64,000 nt of DNA from Wurfbainia villosa (lineage: Eukaryota > Streptophyta > Magnoliopsida > Zingiberales > Zingiberaceae): positions 54,561,704 to 54,625,703 of the forward strand of contig CM045990.1 in NCBI GenBank assembly GCA_025175895.1. Reading direction: 5' to 3'. Under the pieces are notes generated by a model, which was not told the origin of the DNA, did not search any database, and saw nothing but the letters and a program-made list of their open reading frames with translations. Made by a program: the position numbers and the translations under genes. Below are positions 1 through 11,816 of the stretch, in pieces. Position 1 is the stretch's first letter. The number at the start of each line of letters is the position of its first letter.

Positions 1-1143
1 CGTAAAATTTAAGGGTGGAGTCTTGGCAGCATAAGTCCAATGGTTGACGGCGTAAATTCCAAGCGGAGTCTTGGCAGCGTAAGTCCAATGTGCCTTGGCA
101 GTGTAGACACTGTCAACATGACATAGCCGATGGAAGCACCTGAAGGCTAGCGTATGGATGAACAAGTCATGGATGACTTGGAGGGATCCGATAGGCACGA
201 GGCTGACGGAGGTGGCTAGAAGGCTTAGATCTAGCCTACGGGTGGTCTAGCAAGTATGGGGGCACCATACTTGGGATAAAACCTCATGTTTGAGGTGTGT
301 CACCGACCGAGACCGGCGGCACGGATCGAGTGAGTCAACTAGGGTTTAATCACGGGGAGTGCCCTAGCAATGTCGAGGTGGGTAGTCGATCTTTGGGTTT
401 ATCATCGACCGATCGTGTGATCGACCGATGCTCGATATTCGACGAGAATCGCGTCGAACTCGATCGGGGTTAGCAGTCGAGTGAAGGCTCGATCAGTCGA
501 CTGATGGACATGATCAGTCGACTGATGTCCTATCCGTTGGATTTTTCCAGCGTGGATCACACCGTTGTCTCACAGCAACAGTGTCATTAGTCGACTGATG
601 ATCCTGATCAATTGACTTATAGGCGATTTCCAGCCCAGACAACATCTTTAAATGGAGCTCGTGGAGGAGGTTTGGAGAAGAGATTTCTTGAGCATTATTG
701 AGGCGATTTGCTGGTGCAAATCAGGGTCTTCAACCACGATTCAAGCAATCAAAGATCAAGCAATCAAGTTCACATTTGTAAAGGTTTTCCTTACTTGTAT
801 TTGTGTAGCTTACTTGTATTTGCTTGTATTTTATTCTTATTGTTGTAAGAATATTTGTACGAGGTTTCTCCACCTCTGGATTATTCCGAGAAGGATTCAT
901 TTGTGATTAGTGGTTGCATGTGCATCACTAGACTCTTTAGAGCTCGATCCGTGGAGTAGGAACCATTCGGTTTCGAACTACGTTACATACTTGTGTATTG
1001 GTGTATTTGTTTTGCTTTTGCTTTCGTTATTGCTATTATTTCTATTTCTGCTGTGCTAATGAAATTTATAGACGAAACGAATTCTATCGAGTAGCGAAAC
1101 GAGCTATTCAACCCCCCCTCTAGTGGTCAACGAATCCTCTACA
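1..1143 (+). mobile_element. Truncated LTR of SIRE-like Copia family A
   Basis: This is the right-hand part of an LTR; its start lies outside the window. It matches the two complete family A LTRs further right, position 1 corresponding to about 5731. It shares the AGTCCAA-type repeats, clusters of the palindrome CAGTCGACTG (about 480-610), and the U5 end with the pyrimidine-rich block before the terminal CA at 1143. No primer-binding site follows, so it is either the 3' LTR of an element extending leftwards or a solo LTR. The next five bases are ACGAT, which could be the target-site duplication, but the left flank is not visible. It interrupts the first unit of the RING/Copia array. Confidence 0.85.
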
Positions 1144-1152
1144 ACGATTAGG

Positions 1153-1480
1153 TAGAAGAACTTCTTCAAAATGAAGTCAATCAAGAATTCGACGATATCA
1201 AACAAGCTGAAAGTTATTACGTTAGTAAGGTGAGCATTCGCATTGGAAACAAGAGATGGGGGTGTAATGGGTACATAAGGATAGGAAGAAAAGAAGTCCA
1301 TCCTATTGCTCAATGATATCTGGTCGATGCAGATGAAGTTGACCTGTCTTACAACTTTAAGAAGGCACCTAAAGCGTCACAGGTAGAATGGAAAAACAAG
1401 CAATAAAATGAGATGCAACCAATAAGACCGCGGTATATCACCATGCAAGTATTTCTTGAAACTCGAACTTCCTCTTTAGA
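1153..1480 (+). pseudogene. RING-finger gene retrocopy, unit 1 (3' part only)
   Basis: Only the part downstream of the RING domain survives; it matches the equivalent parts of units 2 and 3. The recognisable conserved stretch reads IGNK-WGCNGY-R, typical of a family of plant RING/U-box proteins that end in a basic GRRAKRA-type segment. Stop codons interrupt it. The 5' part was lost when the family A LTR inserted or was deleted together with it. Confidence 0.55.
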
Positions 1481-1715
1481 ACTCGAGGAGTGTAAAAAAA
1501 AAATTTCCTATCTCATGGCCTATGCTACTACTCATGGTCATGTTGAATAAACCAGCAACTCTTGTACAATACTCAGGATAAAAACTTTCGTAGAAATATA
1601 GGAGACATATAATTTTTTAGTTGTAACTCATTCTCGAATAAAATGAAAATCAATTTCCACTTGTTTTGTCCGAGCATGAAAGATCAAATTTATTGTAAGA
1701 TATGTTGCTCCAAAA

Positions 1716-2440
1716 TTGTCATACCAAATTTTTGGGATGGTATTTGACCCAAGATGTAATTTAGAAAGATGTGATTCAAGTCAAATAATTGCAAATATTG
1801 TATTGGCTATAACATTATATTCGGCCTCAGTACTTGAGCGTGAAACTGTCGATTGCTTTTTCAAATTCCATGAGCTAAGGTTTCGTTCAAGAAATATTGC
1901 ATATCAACTGGTAGAGCGTCTATCTTTTGGAGAACTAGCCTAATCCGCATCATTATAGGCATGTAAATCTCGAGATGAATGATGATATAGTAAAATACCA
2001 TGTATAATAGTACCTTTGAGATAATGAAGAATTTTTTTCGTACATTCCCAATTTTGTTCAGTTGGAACATGCATAAACTGCCAGCATGATTCATAGCAAA
2101 TGTAATATCAGGTCATATAATAGTAACATATTGTAAGGCTTCAACAATGCTTCGATAAATCTAAGACTCAAACATAGCATGAGTGGATGAGGGTATAAAG
2201 TGGTTATTTATAGCAATTGGTATGGAAAACAGGTACACTCCAACCATTTTAGCTCTTTGAAGAAGTTCAACAATATATTTGCTTTGAGGGAGAAGACAAC
2301 TTTCATCATGTGGGATAAGTTCAATACCAAAAAAAAAATCGAGCATTATCCAAATCTCGAATAGAAAATTCTTGATTGAGAAAACTTAATAAATTTGTGA
2401 TACCCTTTTGATCATTTTCAGTTATTAAGATGTCATTGAC
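1716..2440 (-). pseudogene. Copia reverse transcriptase/RNase H fragment, unit 1
   Basis: The antisense strand encodes the Copia segment FFFGIELIPHDE-CLLPQSKYIVELLQ at about 2346-2161, downstream of a degenerate catalytic motif YVND at about 2440-2410 (the family motif is YVDD). RNase H follows at about 1945-1700. Frameshifts and stops are frequent. It is about 1670 bp from the better preserved copy in unit 2. Confidence 0.7.
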
Positions 2441-2500
2441 ATAAATAAGAAAAAAAATCATAGATCCATCATTATATTTATAAAATAACGAAAGAGTTGG

Positions 2501-3130
2501 TCGGATCAGGAGAGGGATGTGGCATATGCGCGATTTGCTTGGAAAAGATTGCTCTGCATGAGATGACCCTTATAAAAGGAGCGAACACATGTACTGTGTG
2601 ACATGCATTTTGCGGTGGGCTACGTACAATGAAATACATACTTGTTCTCAGTGTAAGCATCCCTTTGAGTTTCTGAATGTTCATCACTCGCTCGATGACA
2701 ACATTCACGATTACATGTTCAAAGAGAGTGTTTGTCTCCTTCAGAGGGCACATTGATTTGCAATTCCGATTGTAAATATTTATGACGTAAAGCCCCAAGA
2801 AGAGAGTTACAATAAGTTAGAAGAACTTCTTCAAACAGAAGTCAATCGAGAACTCGACGATATCGAACAAGATGAAAGTTATGATGTCAGCATGGTGAGA
2901 ATTCGCATTGGAAACAAGAAATGGGGATGTAATGGGTACATAAGGACAAGAAGAAAAGATGCCCGCCTTATTGCTCAACAATATCAGAACTATGCAATTG
3001 AAGTCAACCCGTCTTACAACTTGAAGGAGGCGCCTAAAGGCATCACAGGTAGAAGGGAAAAATGAGTAATGAAATGAGACACAACCAATAAGACCACGGT
3101 AGAAGACCATGCAAGTATTTCTTGAAACTT
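2501..3130 (+). pseudogene. RING-finger gene retrocopy, unit 2
   Basis: It begins with the RING start CGICAICL, then shifts frame within the RING domain and continues with the C-terminal acidic and IGNKKWGCNGY segments. The order of segments matches a plant RING/U-box protein family known to me by its conserved CAICLDKI start and basic C-terminus. Frameshifts and stops leave no long open frame, so no protein is expected. The Copia fragment of the same unit follows on the opposite strand. Confidence 0.6.
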
Positions 3131-3330
3131 CAACTACCTCTTTAGAACTCGAGGAGTTTAAAAAAAAAAATCTTATCTCATGGCCTTTGCTGTTGCTCGT
3201 GGTCGTGTTGAATAAACCAATAACTCTTTTATAGTACTCTGGATAAAAACTTTTGCAGAAATATAACAGACAGATCATTATTTAGTTGTAACTCATTCTT
3301 GAACAAAATGAAAATAAATTTCCACATGTT

Positions 3331-4140
3331 TTAATTTGTACGAGCATGAAAGATCGGATTTGCTATAAGATATGTTGCTCCAATATTGTCACACCAAATT
3401 TCTGATATGATATTTGACCCATGATGTACTTCAGAAAAAAGTGATTGAAGCCAAATAATTTCAGATGTTATTATGGCTATAGCTTTATATTCGACCTCAG
3501 TACTTGAGCGTGAAACTTTAGGTTCTTTTTTGAATTCCATGAGCTAAGGTTTCGTTCAAGAAATATTGTATATCCACTGGTAGAACATCTATCTTCAGAA
3601 GAACTAGCCTAATCCGTATCACTATAGGCATATAAATCTCGAGATGAATGATGATATATTAAAAGACTATGTATAATAGTACCTTTGAGATAATGAAGAA
3701 ATTTTTTTACACATTCACAATTTTGTGCAGTGGGAGCATGCATAAATTGTCAGGTATGATTCACAACAAATGTAATATTAGATCGTGTGATAGTAACATA
3801 TTGTTGGGCTCCAACATTGCTTCGATAAATCTGAGGATCAGACATAGCAGGAGAGGATGAGGGTATAGAGTAGTTATTTATGGCAATTTGTGTGGAAACC
3901 GGACACGCTCCATCCATTTTATATCTTTGAAGAAGTTCAACAATGTATTTGCTTTGAGAGAGAAGACAACCTTCATCATGTGGGATAAGTTCAATACCAA
4001 GAAAAAAATCGAGCTTTACCCAAATCTCGAATAGCAAATTATTGATTGAGAAGTCATAATAAATTTGTTATACCCTTTTAGTCATTCCCGGTTATTAAGA
4101 TGTCATCGACATAAATAAGATAAAAATATCATAGATTCAT
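3331..4140 (-). pseudogene. Copia reverse transcriptase/RNase H fragment, unit 2
   Basis: On the minus strand the catalytic motif YVDDILITGND lies at 4113-4081. It is followed by LDFFLGIELIPHDE and SKYIVELLQRYKM (about 4013-3930) and the Copia RNase H segment [13 protein letters not shown] with [11 protein letters not shown] (3514-3370). The order RT then RNase H is normal for Copia pol. Integrase, protease, gag and LTRs are absent. Frameshifts separate the parts. The fragment abuts the RING retrocopy head to head, with the RING start about 25-60 bp from the RT motif. Confidence 0.8.
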
Positions 4141-4163
4141 CATTATATTTATAAAATAAAGAA

Positions 4164-4800
4164 GTGTCGGTCGGATCGAGGGTGGGTTGTGGCATCTGCG
4201 CGATTTGCTTGGACAAAATTGCTCTGCATGAGATGACCTTTGTAAAAGGATGTGATTACACGTACAGTGTGACATACATTTTGCAGTGGGCAACATACAA
4301 CGAAATACATACTTATCCTCAGTGTAAGTATCCCTTTGAATGTCTGAATGTTCATCACTCGATCGATGGCAACATTCACAATTACATGTTCGAAGAGAAT
4401 GTTTGTCTCCTTCTGAAGGCACATTTGTTTGCAATTCCGATTGTAAATATTTAAGATGTAGAGCCACAAGAAGAGAGTTACGATAAGTTAGAAGAACTTC
4501 TTCAAACAGAAGTCAATCAAGAACTCGACGATATCAAACAAGATGAAAGTTATTACGTCAGTAAGGTGAGCATTCGCATTGGAAATAAAAGGTAGGGGTG
4601 TAATGGGTACATAAGTACAGGAAGAAAAGAAGTCCGCACTATTGCTCAACGATATCAGGATGATGCAGTTGAAATTGATCCATCTTACAACTTGAAGGAA
4701 GCGCCTAAAGGCGTCAAAGGTAGAAGGGCAAAACGAGCAATGAACGAGATGCAACCAATAAGGCCACGGTAGAAGGTCATGCAAGTATTTCTTGAAACTC
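4164..4800 (+). pseudogene. RING-finger gene retrocopy, unit 3 (best preserved)
   Basis: An open stretch from 4164 to 4454 encodes a RING-like segment starting CGICAICLDKIALHE and containing ILQWATYNE and YPQCKYPF, followed by NYMFEENVCLLL. After a stop at 4452-4454 the same frame continues through EPQEESYDKLEELLQ, the IGNKR segment, another stop, and GRRAKRA. In intact relatives the zinc ligands are Cys/His; here several are replaced, for example Cys to Tyr in the YPQC pair and Cys to Ser or Tyr in the central part. The domain cannot bind zinc normally. The coding segments run on without introns, which suggests, but does not prove, a reverse-transcribed copy. Confidence 0.65.
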
Positions 4801-4969
4801 TAACTTCCTCTTTAGAACTCGAGGAGTTTAAAAAAAATTCCTGTCCCATGGCCTATGGTGCTGCTCGTGGTCATGTTGAATAAACCAACAACCCTTGTAG
4901 AGTACTCAAGAGAAAAACTTTTGTAGAAATATAGGTGGCAGATAATTGTTTAGTTGTAACTCATTCTCG

Positions 4970-5205
4970 AATAAAATGAAAATAAATTTGCACATGTTTT
5001 GTACGAGCATGAAAGATTGGATTTGTTGTAAGATATGTTACTCCAATATTGTCACACCAAATTTTTGGTAATGTATTTGACCCAAGATGTAATTCAGAAA
5101 GAAGTGATTGAAGTCAAATAATTTAAGATGTTGTATTGACTATAACTTTATATTGGACCTCAGTACTTAATCGTGAAATTGTAGATTGCCTTCTAAAAGA
5201 TAGAT
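4970..5205 (-). pseudogene. Copia RNase H fragment, truncated unit 3
   Basis: Sequence similar to the RNase H parts at 3300-3540 and 1640-1870 resumes here and breaks off near 5205, where the tandem similarity ends. No open frame of useful length remains. Confidence 0.5.
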
Positions 5206-5386
5206 GTTCTTGTGATGGTACGAATAAAAAGAATTCCAAGCAATTTATATGGTATAAAATGTCATCGATTTGATTTCTGAAATATCTTTTTATGCTCCTC
5301 TTTAAAGTTGTATTGTATAAAAAAAAGTATTATCTTAAAGTTGTTTTGGACAAAACAACACCACTTTGGAATTGCTTTGTGTAAAA

Positions 5387-6807
5387 TGTTGGTGCAATCG
5401 ACCCAGGTCATGATTGACCAGACTCGAATTTGACTTGAGTAGTATTTTGATATTTGACATTGATGTCTGACATGTGTTGCGGAGATTACTGATGCAATCG
5501 ACCAAGGTCATAATTGATGTTTGACGATCGTTTGACCATTGTCATGGGAGAAGTCCAAGCTTGAGTCTTGGCATGGAAAGTCCAACATGAGTTGGCAAAA
5601 AAAGTCCAACATGGGTTGGCAAGGAAAAGTCCAAGCTTGAGTCTTGGCATGGAAAGTCCAACATGGGTTGGCAAGGAAAAGTCCAAGCTTGAGTCTTGGC
5701 AATTGAGAAGTCCAAGGGGAATATTGGCGGCATAAAGTCCAAGGGTGGAGTCTTGGCAGCATAAGTCCAATGGTTGGCGGCGTAAAGTCCAAGCGGAGTC
5801 TTGACAGTGTAAGTTCAATGTGCCTTAGCGGTATAGATCAACTTAGCATGACATAGCCGATGGAAGCTCCTGAAGGCTAGCGTATGGATGAACAAGTCAT
5901 GGATGACTTGGAGGGATCCGATAGGCACGAGGCTGACGGAGATGACTAGAAGGTTTAGGTCTAAGTTAAGGGTGGTCTAGCAAGTATGGGGGCACCATAC
6001 TTGGGTTTAAACCTCATGTTTGAGGTTGGAAGTCGACTGGCATTATGGTCAGTTCGACTGTTGAGATTCGACTAGTGCTCGACTGCCGTTTAGGGCTGAA
6101 AAAGCACTGGCAGTCGACTGATCATTGGATCAGTCCATGGATGGCAGTCGACTGCTTGTTTGGCCGCGAGCATAGAACACTCCGTAGTCGACTGGCAGTC
6201 GGCTACGGGCGCTGACAGTCGACTGCCAATGTTGACATGAGAGTCTCGTTGGAATTTTTTCAGCGTGGATCGAGCCGTTGTCTCACAACAACGGTGTTGG
6301 CAGTCGACTGGGGCCTTATGCAGGTTAAAAGGAGTTGTTCAAGGAAGATTCGGCCAATGGTCTTTTGGGAGCTTTGTTGAGGCGATTTGAAGGCGAATTG
6401 CAGGTGCATTTCAGGGTCCTTCAAGCTCATCCAAGGAACCAACAAGCAAAGCGCTCAAACCCTAGTTTGTAAAGTGTTCTTTATATTTTCTTTGTATTTG
6501 CTTGTATTTCTTTCGTTTATTATTGTAAACACTTGTACGAGATTTCTCCACCTCTGAGGTGTTGTCGAGAAGGAGTTCTATTAGTGGTGTTGTCATCACT
6601 CGAGCTCGTAGAGCTCAATCTATGGAGTATGAATCATTCGGTTCTGAACCATGTTGTATCTTGCATTGTGATTGTGTTTCTTGTTATTTCTATCTGTCAT
6701 TACTATTCCGCTGTGCTAACAAGAGTGTAGACGATCAAACGCGAATCAATTCCATCGACAAGCAACCCGCTATTCACCCCCCTCTAGCTGTCACAAACGG
6801 TCCTACA
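5387..6807 (+). repeat. 5' LTR of family A element
   Basis: 1421 bp, starting TGTTGGTGCA and ending in TACA. U3 holds an array of AGTCCAA-containing units (about 5545-5820) that alternate with TTGGCA-type motifs; the long open frames antisense to this array are by-products of the repeat. Around 6030-6310 several copies of the palindrome CAGTCGACTG or variants occur. A pyrimidine-rich stretch precedes the 3' end. Confidence 0.9.
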
Positions 6808-6809
6808 AT

Positions 6810-6821
6810 TGGTATTAGAGC
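6810..6821 (+). other. Primer-binding site of family A element
   Basis: TGGTATTAGAGC, two bases after the 5' LTR end, resembles the usual plant Copia site TGGTATCAGAGC, complementary to the 3' end of initiator methionine tRNA, with one mismatch. Confidence 0.8.
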
Positions 6822-6875
6822 GAGGTCGCTCTTCAAGGATTAACAACCAAAAGAGCACCGCTAGAGGGTGAAGAG

Positions 6876-8576
6876 ATGGATTATGAAGAAAAATTGGGTT
6901 GGTACATCAACACCCTAATTCCATACACCTTCTATGGACAAGAAGGTTTTAAACAATAGAGGGCACGAATAGAGAGCTTCTTCATGATGGACTTTGAAGA
7001 TTGGATGATTCTAGTGAAGGGGTTCGAGCTTCCAAGAGGTCCAAAAGGTGGATATCTCAAGAGGAAAAGATGGACCGAAGAGCAAGTCCAAGATTTCGAA
7101 TGAAATCATAAGGTAATGCAATTAATATTAAATTCATTGCCTAACGATATTGTGTCTAGGTTAGGTGAATTTCTAGATGCCAAGGAGCTATGAGAAAAAT
7201 TGGCCAAACTCCATGAAGAACCCTCCATGGCTCAAGGAGAAAGAGAGCCCAAAGAAGAAGAATCCTCATCCTCACAAGCAAGTGAAGATTCGGAAGTTGA
7301 TAGAGAATCAACATCCGGATCCGAATCGGAAGAGGAAGAAAAGGTGGAAGAAGCCTCTACCTCTAGGATTGAGGGAGAGGATATTAGATCACCTTCTACA
7401 CCGGAGCAACCTCAAGAAGAACCATCTACCTCCGGTCGAGAGGAAGCTCGAGACTCTCCTACCATGGAAGGTAACTCAAGCATTTCAATAAATATTAAAA
7501 ATCATATTATATGCTTTAAGTGTAGGGAAGTAGGACATTACAAAAGTAAATGTCCTAAAAGAGTCAAGAAAAGTCCTCCGACACCAAGAGTCAACGAAAA
7601 TGTCAAGGATGTCGGTGCCCCCACTAGAAGAAGCAAGGAGCACATCATTTGCTTCAAGTGCCAACAACCGGGGCATTTAGGAGTCAATGTCCTAGGGGAA
7701 GCAAGATAGTCAAAGAAGGAGCTACACAAGTAGGGGAAGCCTCTAAGGTAAAATTTAATAATGCTCATTTTTTAAGTTATAGGCAAAAGCATGCTAGAAA
7801 TAATTTTAGCAATCTTGGAATTTATTGTAAAAAGCATGCTAGAAATAGAGAGTACTGCTTAGGCACTAAGAATGTCAACCTTAGGGATAAAGAGAAATTT
7901 GAGACTAATGTCCCTAAAAATATTCTGCCTAAGGACAAACCTAGATCGACCAATTCTAGACCTATCCTTCCTAGGGAGACCATTAAGAAGATAGAGGATC
8001 ACCTAGGCATCAACCCTAAATGGATTAGATATATGCCTAGAAATAAAAATATCTCAAGAGTTAATGAAAAATCAAAAATTGAGATATTAGAAAAGGAAAA
8101 TCAAGTCTTGAGGTCAAGGCTTGAGAAAATGGAAAAGACCCTTAGGAATATACAAAATCAATTTAAGGGGTCAAATGGTCAAAGTCAAGGGTCTGGGAGA
8201 CAAGGGTCAACCAAGGGCAAGAGAGGTTTGGGGTCACAAACCTAAGCCCAAGGAGGTCTATCATAGTGTTCCATTCGATTATGGAAAACAACCTAGGTCT
8301 AGGAAGACCAAGGTTACTAGGGAAGTCATCCCTAAGGGTAACCAAGGTGTGTTCCTAGTGGCTAGGGTTTCAAGGAAACCTAGGGAAGACACTAAGAAGG
8401 TCAAAGGGGGAGTTACCTCTAGAGTTGACCTAGGCAAGACCAAAATGACCAAGACTTCTAAGCCTAGGAGGGTCATTAGGAGGGTATCTAGGGAAGTTAT
8501 CCCTAGCGAATACCTAGTAAACCCAAGGAGCTCCAATAGGTATTGGGTTCCTAGGAGCGTGATCGATTCACGCTAA
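6876..8576 (+). pseudogene. Gag polyprotein of family A, broken
   Basis: The frame opens at ATG 6876 (MDYEEKLGWYINTL) and continues through in-frame stops near 6957, 7101 and 7191. It then runs openly from 7200 with an acidic Ser/Glu-rich stretch and a CCHC zinc knuckle CFKCREVGHYKSKCP near 7510-7560. A second knuckle, CFKCQQPGHLG, is split by a frameshift near 7680 that moves the rest into another frame (to about 8245). A second shift returns to the first frame for the last part (8121-8576). The end reads EYLVNP, then YWVPRS, the same ending as the gag of the second element. The role of such a protein is to package the element RNA into particles. Confidence 0.8.
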
Positions 8577-10348
8577 ATGAGTTTAGGTGTGCCAACTTTG
8601 AATGGATAGGTAGTTAACCTAACCATGGTAAAGGCACCTTAGGTCATTTTCAAGGTCATTGGTGTCTTGGAAATTTGTTTTGATTATAATCCTAAAAGAT
8701 TTTAGGATGTGCCAATATAATTTATGGAAGTTGAAAAAAACAATCAAAGTGACACAATTTAGGTTTGGAGGTTGAGGTATGTCATTTGAGTTTTTGGCAC
8801 ACTTGGGAGCTTAATAGTAATATGACAAAATAGATTTAATAATAACAAATGACAATTAATATTAAAATTTAGGTATTATATATCTTTATAATTTATTTGT
8901 CATGCTTGATTTGTCATATAATATGTTATGACATCATATCTACTTTTAATCATTTAATATGTCATGATATTACTTAGGGTTACGGTTTAATGTCATGTGT
9001 ATTTAAATTTAATCATATGTCATGACATCATGATCATTGGCCATATTTATTTATGATTATCACTTATGCAATGATCATTCATGCATTAATTAAAATTGAG
9101 TTAAGGACTGTGACATGATTTGAAGTCCCATGTATAAAGGAGTCAAATAGAGTTGCCTAGAAAATGCATGAAACTCTAGTTTAGGAGAACAAAATCCACA
9201 TCTCACATTATATTGACATGTATATGTATTGATAAACTCTAGATACATGTGAGATGTTAGGATATGAGTCAAGTTCAAGGTGCATAGTTTTTGCATCTAG
9301 ATGAACTCAAACTCATCTTATATTATTGATGGATCGTTGGGAAAACTTATGTTCAAGACATGTACATTGAGCCCAAGGAACATGATCCAATATAAGGTTT
9401 TAAAAACATTTTAAAATCATTCTGAAAAACTTTGGTGAAGTCTATCTTATGATAGCAATCACCATTGATGAAGTTGATACAAAGTAAGCTAAAACATTGA
9501 AGTTTTTCTTCACTTTTGAACTTTGCGTCAATTTCGCTATTTTATGGGTAAAATATTTTTCAAACATTTTTCACCCATTGTATTGCTTATAAGTAATGTA
9601 CGTATAAATTTTAAAGATTTTTCAAAAAACATAGAATTACTTATGATTTTTCAAAACTGGTCTCTGATAATTAAAATTCGGAAATTTCAGTTATCAGTCG
9701 ACTGCCATGGATGACAGTCGACTGGTAACTGTAAGAGTTGACTGTCAGGGCTGATTTCGGATAAACAAGGTTTGTTTAGCCTGATTTCAGCTATGTTAGG
9801 GTTCCCTAACTGCTCCTAACCCTAAGATATGCTTTGGAAAGCATTAGAAAGGGTGAAAATCCATTGGATATGAATTAGGAGAGTTGTTAGGATCTGTATC
9901 AATTTTAAGGTGTTGGAAAGTTCAATGTTAAACTTTGAACTTTATTTTTGATGGTTTAGTGTTACTATTGGCTTATGGACTTCCCAAAGACATTGTTGGT
10001 GCAATGGTCAAGGGGGAGGTATCCATCATAGAATGATGGATGTTATTTTTCCTTATGAGGGGAAGAAATGGGATTTTGAGATGCCCAATTTGAAAATTGG
10101 GAGAGTTTATAGGAGTGTCTCTCTTGAGTGATATGAGACTTATCACTAGGAAGATTGTAGGCATCCTAAGTGTTTTTGGACCAAGGGGGAGATTGTAAGA
10201 TCTCATTGGATATGAGACATTGACCTCCTTGGGGTGAACCTTTTTGATATATGTCAAAAAGGGGGAGAATGTTAAAATTATCAATTTGGGATAATTAGTA
10301 AGGGAATTTGAGTTAGGAGTCTAACTCAAGGGTGTTTTTGTCAAATAT
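8577..10348. other. Non-coding spacer of family A element
   Basis: About 1.8 kb between the gag stop and the polypurine tract. It is AT-rich, with scattered blocks such as GGGGGAGA near 10010 and 10190 that resemble decayed or duplicated polypurine tracts, and one CAGTCGACTG-like cluster at 9690-9740. I found no pol-like coding sequence in any frame. Confidence 0.6.
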
Positions 10349-10363
10349 CAAAAAGGGGGAGAT
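10349..10363 (+). other. Polypurine tract of family A element
   Basis: A purine run of the form AAAAAGGGGGAGA, directly before the 3' LTR, which is the usual position and composition for the plus-strand primer of LTR retrotransposons. Confidence 0.75.
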
Positions 10364-11811
10364 TGTTAGTGCAATCGGCCCAGGTCACGATTGACCAGAC
10401 TCGAGTTTAACTCGAGTAGTGTTTTGATGTTTGACATTGATGTCTGACATATGTTGGAGAGATTGCTGATGCAATCGACCCAGGTCATAATTGATGTTTG
10501 ACAATGGTTTGACCATTGTCATGGGAGAAGTCCAAGCTTGAGTCTTGGCATGGAAAGTCCAACATGAGTTGGCAAAGAAAGTCCAATGTGGGTTGGCAAG
10601 GAAAAGTCCAAGCTTGAGTCTTGGCATAGAAAGTCCAACATGGATTGACAAGGGAAAGTCCAACCTTGAGTCTTGGAAATTGAGAAGTCCAAGGGGAATA
10701 TTGGCGGCGTAAAGTCCAAGGGTAGAGTCTTGGCAGCATAAGTCCAATGGTTGGCGACGTAAAGTTTAAGCGGAGTCTTAGCAGTGTAAGTCCAATGTGC
10801 CTTGGCGGTATAGATCAACTTAGCATGACTAGCCGATGGAAGCACCTGAAGGCTAGCATATGGATGAACAAGTCATGAATGACTTGGAAGGATCCGATAG
10901 GCGCGAGGCTGACGGAGGTGGCTAGAAGGCTTAGGTCTAGGTTAAGGGTGGTCTAGCAAGTATAGGGGGCACCATACTTGGATTAAAATCTCATGTTTGA
11001 GGTTGACAGTTGACTGACATTATGGCCGGTTCGACTATTGAGAGTCGACTAGTGCTCGACTGTCATTTAGGACTGAAAAAGCACTGGTAGTCAACTGATC
11101 ATTGGATCAGTCGACTGATGGCGGCCGATCATCATGGATGTATGATCGCTTATTTGGCCGCGAGCACGAACGCGCCGTAGCCGTTGGCGGTCACGAGCGT
11201 TAGCGATCGATGAGAGTCTCATTGGAATTTTTCCAACGTGGATCGAGTCATTGTCTCACAACAACAGTGTTAGCAGTCAACTGGGGCCTTATGGCAGTCA
11301 ACTGTCAGGCGAAAATCCAGCCTGATGCAGGTTAAAAGGAGTTGTTCTTGGGAGATTCGGCCAATGGTCTTTTGGGAGCTTTGTTGAGGCGATTTGAAGG
11401 CGAATTGCAGGTGCATTTCAGGGTCCTTCAAGCTCATCCAAGCAACCAACAAGCAAAACGTTCAAACCCTAGTTTGTAAAGTGTTCTTTATATTTTCTTT
11501 GTATTTGTTTGTATTTTTTTCGTTTATTGTTATAAATATTTGTACGAGATTTCTCCGCCTCCGACGTGTTGTCGAGGAGTTCTATTAGTGGTGTTGTCAT
11601 CACTCGAGCTCGTAGAGCTCAATCTGTAGAGTATGAACCATTCGGTTCCGAACCACGTTATATCTTGCATTGTGATTGTGTTTCTTATTATTTTTATTTG
11701 TCATTACTATTCCGCTGTGCTAACAAGAGTGTAGATGATCAAACGTAAATCAATTCCATCGACAAGCAATCCGCTATTCACCCCCCTCTAGCGGTCACGA
11801 ACGGTCCTACA
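10364..11811 (+). repeat. 3' LTR of family A element
   Basis: 1448 bp, starting TGTTAGTGCA and ending TACA. It matches the 5' LTR closely in U5 but differs by substitutions and indels in U3, above all where CAGTCGACTG palindromes stand in the 5' LTR and shorter GATCG-like strings stand here (about 11105-11215). Confidence 0.9.
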
Positions 11812-11816
11812 TAAAA

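Larger units (their letters stand above)
1147..5205. repeat. Tandem array of ~1.67-kb units (RING retrocopy plus antisense Copia fragment)
   Basis: The same landmark, a run encoding an EELLQ-like peptide, recurs at 1153, 2818 and 4489, giving periods of 1665 and 1671 bp. A second landmark at 2501 and 4171 gives 1670 bp. Unit 1 is cut on its left by the family A LTR and the last unit stops near 5205. Each unit holds a plus-strand RING-finger pseudogene followed by a minus-strand Copia RNase H and reverse transcriptase fragment. The copies differ by substitutions and small indels, so the duplications are not recent. No function is visible. Confidence 0.85.
5387..11811 (+). mobile_element. Complete gag-only SIRE-like Copia element, family A
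   Basis: The element has two LTRs (5387-6807 and 10364-11811), TG...CA ends, and a perfect 5-bp target duplication TAAAA at 5382-5386 and 11812-11816. A primer-binding site resembling the complement of initiator Met tRNA follows the 5' LTR, and a purine-rich tract precedes the 3' LTR. Between them lies one gag-type gene with zinc knuckles, then about 1.8 kb of non-coding spacer. No protease, integrase, reverse transcriptase or RNase H is visible. It would have to be mobilised in trans. The internal gag has stops and frameshifts, so this copy is dead. Confidence 0.9.

Noticed and set aside
5486..5818. Three long overlapping open frames on the minus strand with repeated LDFSLPTHVGL-like peptides
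   Set aside because: They read through the AGTCCAA repeat array of the family A LTR; the same by-product appears at 10385-10845.
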